Shown: one piece after another, positions 13,177 to 20,660 of the stretch | Position numbering within the stretch: the first letter of the stretch is position 1 | Layout: every line of letters begins with the position of its first letter | DNA from: an uncultured Phascolarctobacterium sp. | GTDB taxonomy: Bacteria; Bacillota; Negativicutes; Acidaminococcales; Acidaminococcaceae | Assembly: GCA_905207485.1 (NCBI GenBank) | Contig: CAJLLL010000027.1 | Coordinates: 1-26,549, forward strand | Length of the DNA stretch: 26,549 nt | Direction: 5' to 3' | Translations under genes and position numbers: made by a program | The notes under the pieces: model-generated | The model's database searches: none | What the model was told of the DNA's origin: nothing | Seen by the model: only the letters and a program-made list of their open reading frames with translations

Positions 13177-14187
13177 TTGCAAGTGTATATTTTAGCATTT
13201 ATCATAGCTCTTTTAGCCAGCTGGATTTTGACACCGTATGTAAAAAAACTGGCATTCCGCATCGGCGCTCTCGACAAACCGGACGGACGCAAGGTTCATC
13301 ACGGCATAATGCCGCGTTTGGGGGGCCTTGCTATTTATTTGGCGTTCGTTATTGCCGTGTTTGCCACCATGCACATTACGCGCGATATTATGGCGCTGCT
13401 TTTGGGCGGCACGCTTATCGTTATTGTTGGTATTTTAGATGATAAATACCAGCTTCCGGCCAAAGTAAAGCTGCTGGGGCAGATTGCTGCGGCATTGGTG
13501 CTGGTGCTGTTTGATATTAAAATTGAATGGCTCAACAATCCGTGGGGCGGTTATTTTTACCTTGAATATTTATCAATACCGCTGACTGTTTTCTGGATTG
13601 TAAGCTTTACCAATGTTGTAAACCTTATGGATGGTCTTGACGGACTTGCAGCCGGCGTTTCCGGCATTGCTTCCGTAACGGTTATACTGGTTGCCCTGCA
13701 GCAGGGTTTCTACCCGGTTGCCGTTATTACGGCGGCGCTTGCAGGCGGCATTATCGGTTTTATCCGTTATAATTTCAACCCGGCAAGCATCTTTATGGGC
13801 GATACCGGCAGTATGTTCATCGGTTATATGCTGGCGGCAATTTCTATTTTCGGCGCGGTAAAAAGTGCGGCAACCATTGCGCTTTTAGTGCCTGCCGTTG
13901 CTTTGGGGCTGCCAATTATGGATACTGCTTTTGCCATTGTGCGCCGCTACACCAACGGACGCCCTATTTTTCAGCCCGATAAAGGCCATTTGCATCACCG
14001 CCTGCTTGCAATGGGCCTCAGCCAGAAACAGGCAGTGCTTTTAATGTATGTAATCAGCGCAGTGCTCGGCATTGCGGCTATTCTCTTAACGGAAGTTGAC
14101 GGCTACCTTGCTGCCGGCATTATTGCCTGCATTATATCCGGCGTAGCGGTAGGCGCTAAAAAGATAGGCATTTTAAACGACAGATAG
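13177..14187 (+). CDS. Undecaprenyl-phosphate HexNAc-1-phosphate transferase (WecA/TagO/RgpG family)
   Basis: A 336-residue polytopic enzyme of the MraY/WecA superfamily, probably moving GlcNAc-1-phosphate from UDP-GlcNAc to undecaprenyl phosphate at the inner membrane face. That is the first step of teichoic acid, O-antigen or enterobacterial-common-antigen-like glycans. About ten hydrophobic helices are visible. Catalytic motifs are DDK (88-90), NLMDGLDGLA (149-158), FNPASIFMGDTGS (200-212) and HLHHRLL (271-277). The His-rich last motif favours the GlcNAc-using WecA/TagO branch over MraY. The start is TTG 13177, five bases after GAGGTG; GTG 13183 is an alternative. It is followed 11 bases later by the UDP-GlcNAc 2-epimerase, a matching sugar pathway. 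Confidence 0.9.
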   Translation: MQVYILAFIIALLASWILTPYVKKLAFRIGALDKPDGRKVHHGIMPRLGGLAIYLAFVIAVFATMHITRDIMALLLGGTLIVIVGILDDKYQLPAKVKLLGQIAAALVLVLFDIKIEWLNNPWGGYFYLEYLSIPLTVFWIVSFTNVVNLMDGLDGLAAGVSGIASVTVILVALQQGFYPVAVITAALAGGIIGFIRYNFNPASIFMGDTGSMFIGYMLAAISIFGAVKSAATIALLVPAVALGLPIMDTAFAIVRRYTNGRPIFQPDKGHLHHRLLAMGLSQKQAVLLMYVISAVLGIAAILLTEVDGYLAAGIIACIISGVAVGAKKIGILNDR

Positions 14188-14198
14188 GAGTGGGTTTG

Positions 14199-15353
14199 AT
14201 GGCAAAATTAAAGGTAATGACGGTTTTCGGCACACGCCCGGAAGCTATAAAAATGTGCCCGCTGGTTTTGGAAATGCGTAAGCACCCGGATGAAATTGAA
14301 CCGCTGGTGGCTGTAACTGCGCAGCACCGCGAAATGCTTGACCAGGTACTGCACCTTTTTGGCATTACTCCCGACTACGATTTAAACATAATGAGCGCCG
14401 GGCAGACATTATATGATGTTACGGAAAAAGCCCTGCGCGGTTTGCAGAAGGTTTTGGAAGAAGCCAAACCGGATTTGGTTTTGGTGCACGGCGATACCAC
14501 CACAACATTTGCAGGCGCACTGGCTGCGTTTTATGCGCAGGTTCCAGTCGGCCATGTGGAAGCAGGCTTGCGCACCGGCAATAAATATTCTCCCTTCCCG
14601 GAAGAAATGAACCGCAAATTAACCGGCGCCCTGGCAGATTACCACTTTGCCCCTACTGCTACAAGCAAAGCCAACCTGCTGCGCGAGAATGTACCGGAAG
14701 CAAACATTACCGTAACCGGCAATACCGTTATAGATGCTTTGAAAACCACGGTTAAACCGGATTACCGTTTTGACGATGATAACCTGCACGAAGTTCTGGA
14801 AAGCGGCAAACGCCTCATTTTAATGACTACGCACCGCCGCGAAAACCTTGGCGAACCGATGCGCCACGTTTATAAAGCACTGTGCGAAGTGCTGCGCACC
14901 CACAGTGATGTGGAAGCAATCTTCCCGGTGCATAAAAATCCGAAAGTGCGCCAGATTGTAAATGAAGAACTCGGCCATCTGCCGCAGGTGCATTTAATTG
15001 AACCGCTTGATTACCAGCCGTTTGCCAATTTAATGGCGCGCGTTGATATTGTGCTTACCGACAGCGGCGGAATACAGGAAGAAGCTCCTGCACTTGGCAA
15101 ACCTGTGCTTGTGCTGCGCGATACCACAGAACGCCCGGAAGCAGTAACCGCAGGAACGGTAAAACTCATCGGCACCGCTTACGAAGACGTTTTGCGCGAA
15201 ACCAACCTGCTTTTGGATAACGCGGAACATTACCGTGCCATGGCTGAAGCCGTTAACCCCTACGGCGACGGCGAAGCATGCGCACGTATTGTGGGCTGCA
15301 TTTTAAACAAATTCGGCATAAGTGATAAAAATATTACAGAATTTAAAGCTTGA
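14199..15353 (+). CDS. wecB: UDP-N-acetylglucosamine 2-epimerase (non-hydrolysing)
   Basis: A 384-residue GT-B-fold enzyme interconverting UDP-GlcNAc and UDP-ManNAc, supplying ManNAc for teichoic acid linkage units or ManNAc-containing glycans. It is also named mnaA in Gram-positives. FGTRPEAIK (10-18), HGDTTTTFAGALAA, GHVEAGLRTG, the TTHRRENLG catalytic loop and LTDSGGIQEEAPALGKPVLVLRDTTERPE are all present. ATG 14199 is favoured because AGGAG lies 8 bases upstream; a GTG at 14190 would overlap that site. It probably shares a transcript with the preceding transferase. This gene often precedes atpI in Firmicutes, as here. Confidence 0.95.
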   Translation: MAKLKVMTVFGTRPEAIKMCPLVLEMRKHPDEIEPLVAVTAQHREMLDQVLHLFGITPDYDLNIMSAGQTLYDVTEKALRGLQKVLEEAKPDLVLVHGDTTTTFAGALAAFYAQVPVGHVEAGLRTGNKYSPFPEEMNRKLTGALADYHFAPTATSKANLLRENVPEANITVTGNTVIDALKTTVKPDYRFDDDNLHEVLESGKRLILMTTHRRENLGEPMRHVYKALCEVLRTHSDVEAIFPVHKNPKVRQIVNEELGHLPQVHLIEPLDYQPFANLMARVDIVLTDSGGIQEEAPALGKPVLVLRDTTERPEAVTAGTVKLIGTAYEDVLRETNLLLDNAEHYRAMAEAVNPYGDGEACARIVGCILNKFGISDKNITEFKA

Positions 15354-15366
15354 GCCGTAAAAAAAC

Positions 15367-15395
15367 TTGAAAAACGTACGCGTTTTATGTAGAAT
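15367..15395 (+). promoter_or_regulatory. Distal promoter of the ATP synthase operon
   Basis: TTGAAA (15367-15372), 17 bases, TAGAAT (15390-15395). It lies 13 bases past the epimerase stop codon. A weak 6-bp hairpin overlaps its spacer. Confidence 0.6.
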
Positions 15396-15450
15396 AGTAT
15401 AGGCGATTCAAATAAAATTCACAATTTTGTCGAAAATTTGCTATTATAAA

Positions 15451-15479
15451 TTGCAAAGTCACTCCAAATTTTATATAAT
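15451..15479 (+). promoter_or_regulatory. Proximal promoter of the ATP synthase operon
   Basis: TTGCAA (15451-15456), 17 bases, TATAAT (15474-15479), ending 29 bases before the first gene's ATG. With the one at 15367 it forms a tandem pair. Confidence 0.75.
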
Positions 15480-15508
15480 AAACTTGAAAGCAGGCAAGGG
15501 GGCTTTTT

Positions 15509-15775
15509 ATGAACCCTAATATTGCAGCCGTATTACAGGCTTTGGTTTTTGCAACATCAGTAGTTGGCATAATTGGCGCCAACATTTTGGCAGGTTACTT
15601 TTTCGGCGAATGGCTGGACGGATTTTTGAATACCGGAAGCAACACCTGCAGGCTGTTGTTTTCTATTGGCGGTGTTCTCACCGCGTTTATGACGATTTTT
15701 AAGATGATAAAAAACGATTTGCTGCTTCCATCCAACAAAAATAAACCCGGAAAGGACCAGAAAGATGGAAAATAA
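15509..15775 (+). CDS. AtpZ/AtpI-family small membrane protein
   Basis: An 88-residue protein with two hydrophobic helices (about 7-28 and 46-66) in a hairpin. It has the glycine-rich AGYFFGEWLDGFL loop of the AtpZ (formerly AtpR/AtpI) family and a charged C-terminal tail. Members sit at the head of F-ATPase operons; together with AtpI they have been implicated in cation supply and c-ring assembly, and are usually not essential. AAGGGGG precedes ATG 15509. Its last 11 bases overlap the next gene, which encodes the second accessory protein. Confidence 0.8.
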   Translation: MNPNIAAVLQALVFATSVVGIIGANILAGYFFGEWLDGFLNTGSNTCRLLFSIGGVLTAFMTIFKMIKNDLLLPSNKNKPGKDQKDGK

Positions 15776-16178
15776 AATGGTTGCCAGGGTTTATGCGGCA
15801 TGGAAAAGCGTTATCATCCGCCAGGCTGTTTTTTCGCTAATTGCACTACTTTTTATTATATATTTTTTTAACCTGCAAACTGCCTTTACCTGGCTTATTG
15901 GTTTTGCCGCCGGGATTTTAGACAGTGTTGTTGTGTTTATGGGTGTAAAAAAAGGGATGAAACATCCCGCCGAGCATGCGCTTGCCATTATGCACCGCAA
16001 TATGTTCGAACGCATGGCACTCTTGTTTTTAATTACCTTCGTTATGTTAAAGCTGGACCTGAATGCAGCAGGGCTGTTCCTCGGGTTTTTGCTTATGCAT
16101 ATATTTTTATTATTAAATTTAATAATCATCACGGCCCGCAACCCTAAAAAAGCGGCAGACGTGAAGAAAGGAGAGTGA
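15765..16178 (+). CDS. atpI: ATP synthase subunit I (AtpI)
   Basis: A 137-residue protein with four hydrophobic helices (roughly 20-36, 40-58, 83-100, 103-122) of the ATP synthase I family. Members are thought to act as chaperones in c-ring assembly. A basic amphipathic N-terminus and a lysine-rich tail face the cytoplasm. GGAAAGGA lies upstream of ATG 15765. It overlaps the AtpZ-like gene by 11 bases and is separated from atpB by four, so all three are probably translated in series. Assignment relies on position and hydropathy more than on strict motifs. Confidence 0.75.
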   Translation: MENKMVARVYAAWKSVIIRQAVFSLIALLFIIYFFNLQTAFTWLIGFAAGILDSVVVFMGVKKGMKHPAEHALAIMHRNMFERMALLFLITFVMLKLDLNAAGLFLGFLLMHIFLLLNLIIITARNPKKAADVKKGE

Positions 16179-16182
16179 CAGA

Positions 16183-16884
16183 ATGGGAAATGTTGAAGCG
16201 GAAGCAAGCAATGAAATTATTCATTACATGCCAACGGAGATTTTTGATGGCGTAGTAGTTAACATGCAGTCCATTTATATGTCCTGGCTGGCAATGGTTA
16301 TTGTTATGGTCATTGTATTTGCTGCTACCAGAAACCCCAAGCTGGTACCGTCCGGTATCCAGAATATTACGGAAATGCTGATTGACTGGTTAAGCGACCT
16401 GATGAACAAAAACCTGGGCACTGAGGGAACCCGCAAGGTTGCACCCTTTATTATTACCTTGTTCCTGTACCTGTTTATTTCTAACGAAATAGGCCTTTTG
16501 CCGCAGGTAGGCGTACATTTCACTTCTCCGACAAACGACGTCAACGTAACGCTTGGTATGGCGATTATGGTTTCGCTTACCGTTTACGTTTTAGGTGTTG
16601 CGCGCCACGGGCTTGGTTATTTTAAACACTTCATTCAGCCTTCGGTTTTGTTCCTTCCGCTGAATATTTTGGAAGAACTTTCCAAACCTCTTACCATGGC
16701 CCTTCGTCTATTCGGCAACATCCTCGCAGGCGAAATTTTACTTATCGTATTATACATGCTTGCACCGTGGATTGTTCCGGAACTTTGGGTTGGCTTCAGC
16801 CTTGTGGTTGGTTTCTTGCAGGCATTCATCTTTACAATGCTGACATTAACCGCCATTGCTCCTGTATTCAGGGCACATCACTAA
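16183..16884 (+). CDS. atpB: ATP synthase Fo subunit a
   Basis: A 233-residue membrane subunit forming the two ion half-channels next to the c ring. The essential arginine lies in the conserved MALRLFGNILAGEILL helix. The fourth-helix signature FISNEIGLLPQ and the SPTNDVNVTLGMA loop are also present, followed by a last helix GFLQAFIFTMLTLTAI. Length is normal for Firmicutes. GAAAGGAGAG is close before ATG 16183. Its stop codon begins the hairpin described between atpB and atpE. Confidence 0.96.
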   Translation: MGNVEAEASNEIIHYMPTEIFDGVVVNMQSIYMSWLAMVIVMVIVFAATRNPKLVPSGIQNITEMLIDWLSDLMNKNLGTEGTRKVAPFIITLFLYLFISNEIGLLPQVGVHFTSPTNDVNVTLGMAIMVSLTVYVLGVARHGLGYFKHFIQPSVLFLPLNILEELSKPLTMALRLFGNILAGEILLIVLYMLAPWIVPELWVGFSLVVGFLQAFIFTMLTLTAIAPVFRAHH

Positions 16885-16936
16885 AACCTTTGCGGTTTTA
16901 GCTTATTAACTCTGTTTCAAATTAATTTTATATAAT
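16881..16936 (+). promoter_or_regulatory. atpB-atpE intercistronic hairpin and possible internal promoter
   Basis: CTAAAACC (16881-16888) pairs with GGTTTTAG (16894-16901) around a 5-base loop, directly over the atpB stop. No U tract follows. A perfect -10 box TATAAT is at 16931-16936, but its best -35 (TTAACT, 16906-16911) is 19 bases away, so promoter activity is uncertain. The likely effect is extra expression of the multicopy c subunit. Confidence 0.45.
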
Positions 16937-16981
16937 TTGAAAAAAATTAAAAAACATGTATTTGAAAGGATGTATCTGAAA

Positions 16982-17236
16982 ATGACTGAAAACGCTATTA
17001 TTATCGCAACCTCCGTACTCGCAGCTGCTATCATCGGTGTAGGTGCTTCTCTCGGCGCTACCAAAGGCGACTCCGCTGTTGCTTCCAAAGCTCTGGAATG
17101 CATGGCTCGTCAGCCGGAACAGGCTTCCACTTTCCAGGTTAACATGCTTATCGGTATCGGCCTTGTAGAATCTATTCCTATTATCGCTTCCGTTATCGCT
17201 ATCGTACTTGTATTTGCTAACCCGTTCTTAGGCTAA
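16982..17236 (+). CDS. atpE: ATP synthase Fo subunit c
   Basis: An 84-residue hairpin of two hydrophobic helices joined by the polar loop ARQPE (42-46). The ion-binding carboxylate is Glu63 in IGLVESIPIIA. Helix 1 carries a modified glycine motif (GVGASLGATKGDSA, 19-32), with Asp30 where Na+-type c subunits have Gln. Ser64 follows the Glu, but the Thr and Tyr of the complete Na+ signature are replaced by Ile. Protons are therefore more likely than sodium as coupling ion, though not certain. Of three in-frame ATGs I chose the one that gives the usual c-subunit length; AAAGGA lies 11 bases upstream, rather far. Confidence 0.93.
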   Translation: MTENAIIIATSVLAAAIIGVGASLGATKGDSAVASKALECMARQPEQASTFQVNMLIGIGLVESIPIIASVIAIVLVFANPFLG

Positions 17237-17284
17237 TTTTGACTACGCGACAAGGATTTGGAGAGAAAAAGGAGAGTGCTATAA

Positions 17285-17773
17285 TTGGCTGATATTAATG
17301 CAACACTTATTGCGCAAATCCTGAACTTTCTTGTTCTTTTGGCAATCCTCGCGAAGTTTGCTTACAAACCGTTGCTTAATGTAATGGAAGAACGCCGCAA
17401 CCGCATTGCAAATGATTTGGATTCCGCAGAACAGACAAGACTCCAGGCTGAACAGCTTAAAGCCGAATACGAAAAAATGATTGCCGACGCACGCAGCGAA
17501 GCAACCGCTATCGTAGAACGCGCTACCAAAGTTGCCCAGAACCTGCACGATGATCTTGTTGAACAGGCACGTGTGGAAAAAGAAGAAATGATTGCAAGTG
17601 CCAAAGAACAAATTGAAGCGGAGAAAAAACAGGCTATGCTTGATATCCGCTCGGAAGTTATCGCACTTAGCACAGTAATTGCCGGTAAAATTATCGACGC
17701 AAAATTGGATTCTGCCAAAGATCAGGAACTGGCAGTTTCGGTTACGGACGAAGTTTTAAAAGAACGCAATTAA
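17285..17773 (+). CDS. atpF: ATP synthase Fo subunit b
   Basis: A 162-residue peripheral-stalk subunit. One N-terminal membrane helix (about 5-24) is followed by a long, highly charged coiled coil to the C-terminus. The membrane-exit motif FAYKPLLNVMEERRNRI is typical. The C-terminal region is where subunit delta normally binds; it looks ordinary, with no fused delta domain. The start is a TTG at 17285 eight bases after AAGGAGAG; no ATG fits. Only 84 bases separate its stop from the next start, and no separate atpH lies there. Confidence 0.94.
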   Translation: MADINATLIAQILNFLVLLAILAKFAYKPLLNVMEERRNRIANDLDSAEQTRLQAEQLKAEYEKMIADARSEATAIVERATKVAQNLHDDLVEQARVEKEEMIASAKEQIEAEKKQAMLDIRSEVIALSTVIAGKIIDAKLDSAKDQELAVSVTDEVLKERN

Positions 17774-17857
17774 ATAATAGTGTGATGGGGATTATGGGTA
17801 ACCCTATTTGTTGTTTCTAATTTATAAATAAGACTAGTACGGAGGTGATTGATACAG

Positions 17858-19714
17858 ATGGAGAACGAAAACTCTTTTGCATTAATTAGAAAATGCCTTA
17901 TCGGTTTTGAGTTTGATTTGGAAAAAGTTCCTTATGACAACCTCATCGACGATAAGATGGTTGCTGTTAAAGTAGTAACCGCAAAACGTCTCACTGTATC
18001 TGAATATGAATCTGTTTCCGTAATTCTGGCTGATAAACTTGGCAAGGACGTATATCTTGAAAAAGTTATTGACCCCGAAATTATCGGCGGCGTTATTGTC
18101 AAAATCGGCGATGAAGTTTATGACGCAAGTTCCAGACGCCAGCTTGAAAAAATCACTGACGAAATGGAAACTGTTGATTTAGACGGAAAAACGATTGGCG
18201 AAGCTAAAGAACTTACTCAGAGCTTGAATAAAAAAGTCAGCGGCTACACCGTTGACGTAAACCTTGAAGAAGTCGGCATTATCGAAAAAGTCGGCGACGG
18301 CATTGCTACCGTTAGCGGTATGACCGGCGCTATGGCAGGCGAACTTGTTGAACTGCCCGGCGGCGTTACCGGCATGGTACAAAACCTGTGGCCTGACGAA
18401 ATCGGCGTTGTACTTATGGGTGGCGAAACCATCATCAAAGAAGGCGACGTTGTACGCCGTACCGGCCATATCATGGAAATTCCGGTTGGCGAAGCTATGC
18501 TCGGCAGAATCGTTAACCCGCTCGGCCAGGCTATCGACGGCAAGGGCGAAATCAAAACTACCGATGTACGCAAAATCGAATCTCCGGCACCTGGCATTGC
18601 AGACCGCCAGCCGGTAGACGTTCCTTTGCAGACCGGTATTAAAGCTATCGACGCACTCGTTCCTATCGGACGCGGCCAGCGCGAACTTATCATCGGCGAC
18701 CGTGGTACCGGTAAAACCGCAGTTGCAGTTGATACCATTCTTAACCAGAAAGGCCTCGGCGTTATCTGCATTTATGTAGCTATCGGCCAGAAGGCTTCCA
18801 CCGTAGCACGTATTGCCCGTACTCTTGAACAGCACGGTGCTATGAGCTACTCCATTATCGTTGCCGCAACTGCTGCTGATTCCGCTCCGCTGCAGTACCT
18901 TGCTCCGTATGCAGGCGTATCCATTGCAGAGCACTTCATGGATCAGGGCAAAGATGTATTGTGCATTTACGACGACCTGTCCAAACACGCCGTTGCATAC
19001 CGCGCAATGTCCCTGCTGCTCCGCCGTCCTCCTGGACGTGAAGCATACCCTGGCGACGTATTCTACTTACATTCCCGTCTGTTGGAACGTGCTGCACGCC
19101 GTAACCCGGCTGCCGGCGGCGGTTCCATCACCGCACTGCCGATTATCGAAACTCTGGCAGGCGACGTAGGCGGTTATATCCCGACTAACGTAATTTCCAT
19201 TACTGACGGTCAGATTTACCTCGAATCCGAACTCTTCTACGCAGGTATCCGCCCGGCTATCAACGTAGGTCTTTCGGTATCCCGTGTAGGCGGCAGCGCT
19301 CAGATTAAAGCAATGAAATCCGTTGCTGGTACCCTGCGCCTTGACCTTGCACAATACCGTGAATTGGCTGCATTTGCTCAGTTCGGTTCTGACCTTGATA
19401 AAGCTACCAAGGCACAGCTCGACCGCGGTGCCCGCATGACCGAAATTCTGAAACAGGGCCAGTATGTTCCGCTGTCCGTTGACAAACAGGTTATTTCCCT
19501 GTATGCGGCAACCAAAGGCTATGTAGATGATATTCCGGTACATGATGTAAGCCGTTTCGAAAAAGAACTGCTTGCTTTCATGGCAGCCAACTATCCGCAG
19601 GTTAGCGAATCCATTGTAGCTGAAAAGAAAATCACTGACGAAAATGAAGCTACTTTGAAGAAAGCTATCGCTGAATTTAAGGAAACATTTGCAGTCACCG
19701 GACAAGCGAGGTGA
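17858..19714 (+). CDS. atpA: ATP synthase subunit alpha with fused delta C-terminal domain
   Basis: A 618-residue protein, about 110 longer than a normal alpha subunit. Residues 1-34 are not recognised. Residues ~35-103 align by eye with the C-terminal domain of subunit delta: VAVKVVTAKRLTVSEYESV, a KLGKDVYLEKVIDPEIIGG turn, and VIVKIGDEVYDASSRRQLEKI. A linker (104-138) resembling the alpha N-terminal helix follows, then complete alpha: VGDGIATVSG, Walker A GDRGTGKT (280-287), LLRRPPGREAYPGDVFYLHSR, GGGSITALPIIET and the SVSRVGG arginine finger region. ATG 17858 lies 8 bases after GGAGGTGAT, a near-perfect site, which argues that the fusion is the true gene start. The N-terminal domain of delta is absent. 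See findings. Confidence 0.93.
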   Translation: MENENSFALIRKCLIGFEFDLEKVPYDNLIDDKMVAVKVVTAKRLTVSEYESVSVILADKLGKDVYLEKVIDPEIIGGVIVKIGDEVYDASSRRQLEKITDEMETVDLDGKTIGEAKELTQSLNKKVSGYTVDVNLEEVGIIEKVGDGIATVSGMTGAMAGELVELPGGVTGMVQNLWPDEIGVVLMGGETIIKEGDVVRRTGHIMEIPVGEAMLGRIVNPLGQAIDGKGEIKTTDVRKIESPAPGIADRQPVDVPLQTGIKAIDALVPIGRGQRELIIGDRGTGKTAVAVDTILNQKGLGVICIYVAIGQKASTVARIARTLEQHGAMSYSIIVAATAADSAPLQYLAPYAGVSIAEHFMDQGKDVLCIYDDLSKHAVAYRAMSLLLRRPPGREAYPGDVFYLHSRLLERAARRNPAAGGGSITALPIIETLAGDVGGYIPTNVISITDGQIYLESELFYAGIRPAINVGLSVSRVGGSAQIKAMKSVAGTLRLDLAQYRELAAFAQFGSDLDKATKAQLDRGARMTEILKQGQYVPLSVDKQVISLYAATKGYVDDIPVHDVSRFEKELLAFMAANYPQVSESIVAEKKITDENEATLKKAIAEFKETFAVTGQAR

Positions 19715-19721
19715 TTAACTG

Positions 19722-20642
19722 ATGGCTACTCCACGCGAAATACACCGGCACATGAAGAGCGTCCAGAACATTCAGCAGATAACCAAAGCTATGAAAATGG
19801 TTGCTGCGGCTCGTCTGCGCCGTGCGCAGGAAAAAGCAGCATCAAGCCGTCCTTTTGCAGATAAGATAAGAGAATTACTGATCAGTGCCGTAAGCGATAA
19901 AGAGATGCTGGCGCATCTGAACTATAAAGAGCACCCGCTTTTGGAAGTACGCCCGGTTAAAAATGTTGCTTATGTTGTAGTAAGCGCCGATAAAGGCTTG
20001 GCAGGCGCCTACAACAGTAACGTGCTTAAATTTGCGTTGGCACATTTGATGGAAGAAGAAAATCCCGTTCTTGTAACTGTTGGACGTAAAGCCAAGGACT
20101 TCTTTACTCGCCGTGGATTTAATGTAGAAGCTTCTTATTTCGGTTTCTCGGATAAGCCCAGCTATAATGAAGCAAGAACCATTGCCGCCGCTGTTTCCAA
20201 GATGTTTGTCGAAGGAAAAGTTGACGAGGTTAAAGTAATTTACACCAAATTCAAATCGGCGCTTTCGTTCTCTCCGGATATGGCAGACCTTCTTCCGGTT
20301 GTACCGCCCAGCACAAATACCGCTGCTGAAGCGGATATGCCGTGGGATGATGATGAACCCAAGGCAGAAAAGGAAGATACGCTTCCGGAAATCATTTTTG
20401 AACCTGAGGCTGAACAAGTTCTTAAAACCCTTGTTCCCTATTATGTAGAAACCGTGCTTTATGCTGGATTTATGCAGTCGGCAGCCAGTGAACTTGGTGC
20501 GCGCATGACAGCAATGTCTTCCGCAACCGACAACGCCAGCAAGCTGATGAAGACTCTTGAACTTTCTTATAATAAAGCCCGGCAGGCTGGTATTACCAGA
20601 GAAATTAGTGAAATCGTTGGCGGCGCAGAGGCGCTGCAATAG
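19722..20642 (+). CDS. atpG: ATP synthase F1 subunit gamma
   Basis: A 306-residue rotor subunit. N-terminal coiled-coil signature: IHRHMKSVQNIQQITKAMKM, then AAARLRRAQ. The central domain shows VVSADKGLAGAYNSNV, and the C-terminal helix ends SELGARMTAMSSATDNASKLM and YNKARQAGITREISEIVGGAEAL. It is about 20 residues longer than usual because of an acidic, low-complexity insertion at 195-223 (DMPWDDDEPKAEKED within it), between the central domain and the FEPEAEQVL strand. GAGGTGAT precedes ATG 19722. It follows the alpha gene after 7 bases. Confidence 0.96.
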   Translation: MATPREIHRHMKSVQNIQQITKAMKMVAAARLRRAQEKAASSRPFADKIRELLISAVSDKEMLAHLNYKEHPLLEVRPVKNVAYVVVSADKGLAGAYNSNVLKFALAHLMEEENPVLVTVGRKAKDFFTRRGFNVEASYFGFSDKPSYNEARTIAAAVSKMFVEGKVDEVKVIYTKFKSALSFSPDMADLLPVVPPSTNTAAEADMPWDDDEPKAEKEDTLPEIIFEPEAEQVLKTLVPYYVETVLYAGFMQSAASELGARMTAMSSATDNASKLMKTLELSYNKARQAGITREISEIVGGAEALQ

Positions 20643-20660
20643 TTATTAGGAGGGAAAACA

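Noticed and set aside
17774..17857. Possible missing atpH between atpF and atpA
   Set aside because: Only 84 bases. All frames are short, and the single small frame from 17794 has 8 codons. No delta N-terminal domain can be encoded here.
18179..18988. 269-codon frame antisense to the alpha gene, and a similar one at 19067-19705
   Set aside because: Shadows of the codon pattern of atpA; no start signal and no family resemblance.
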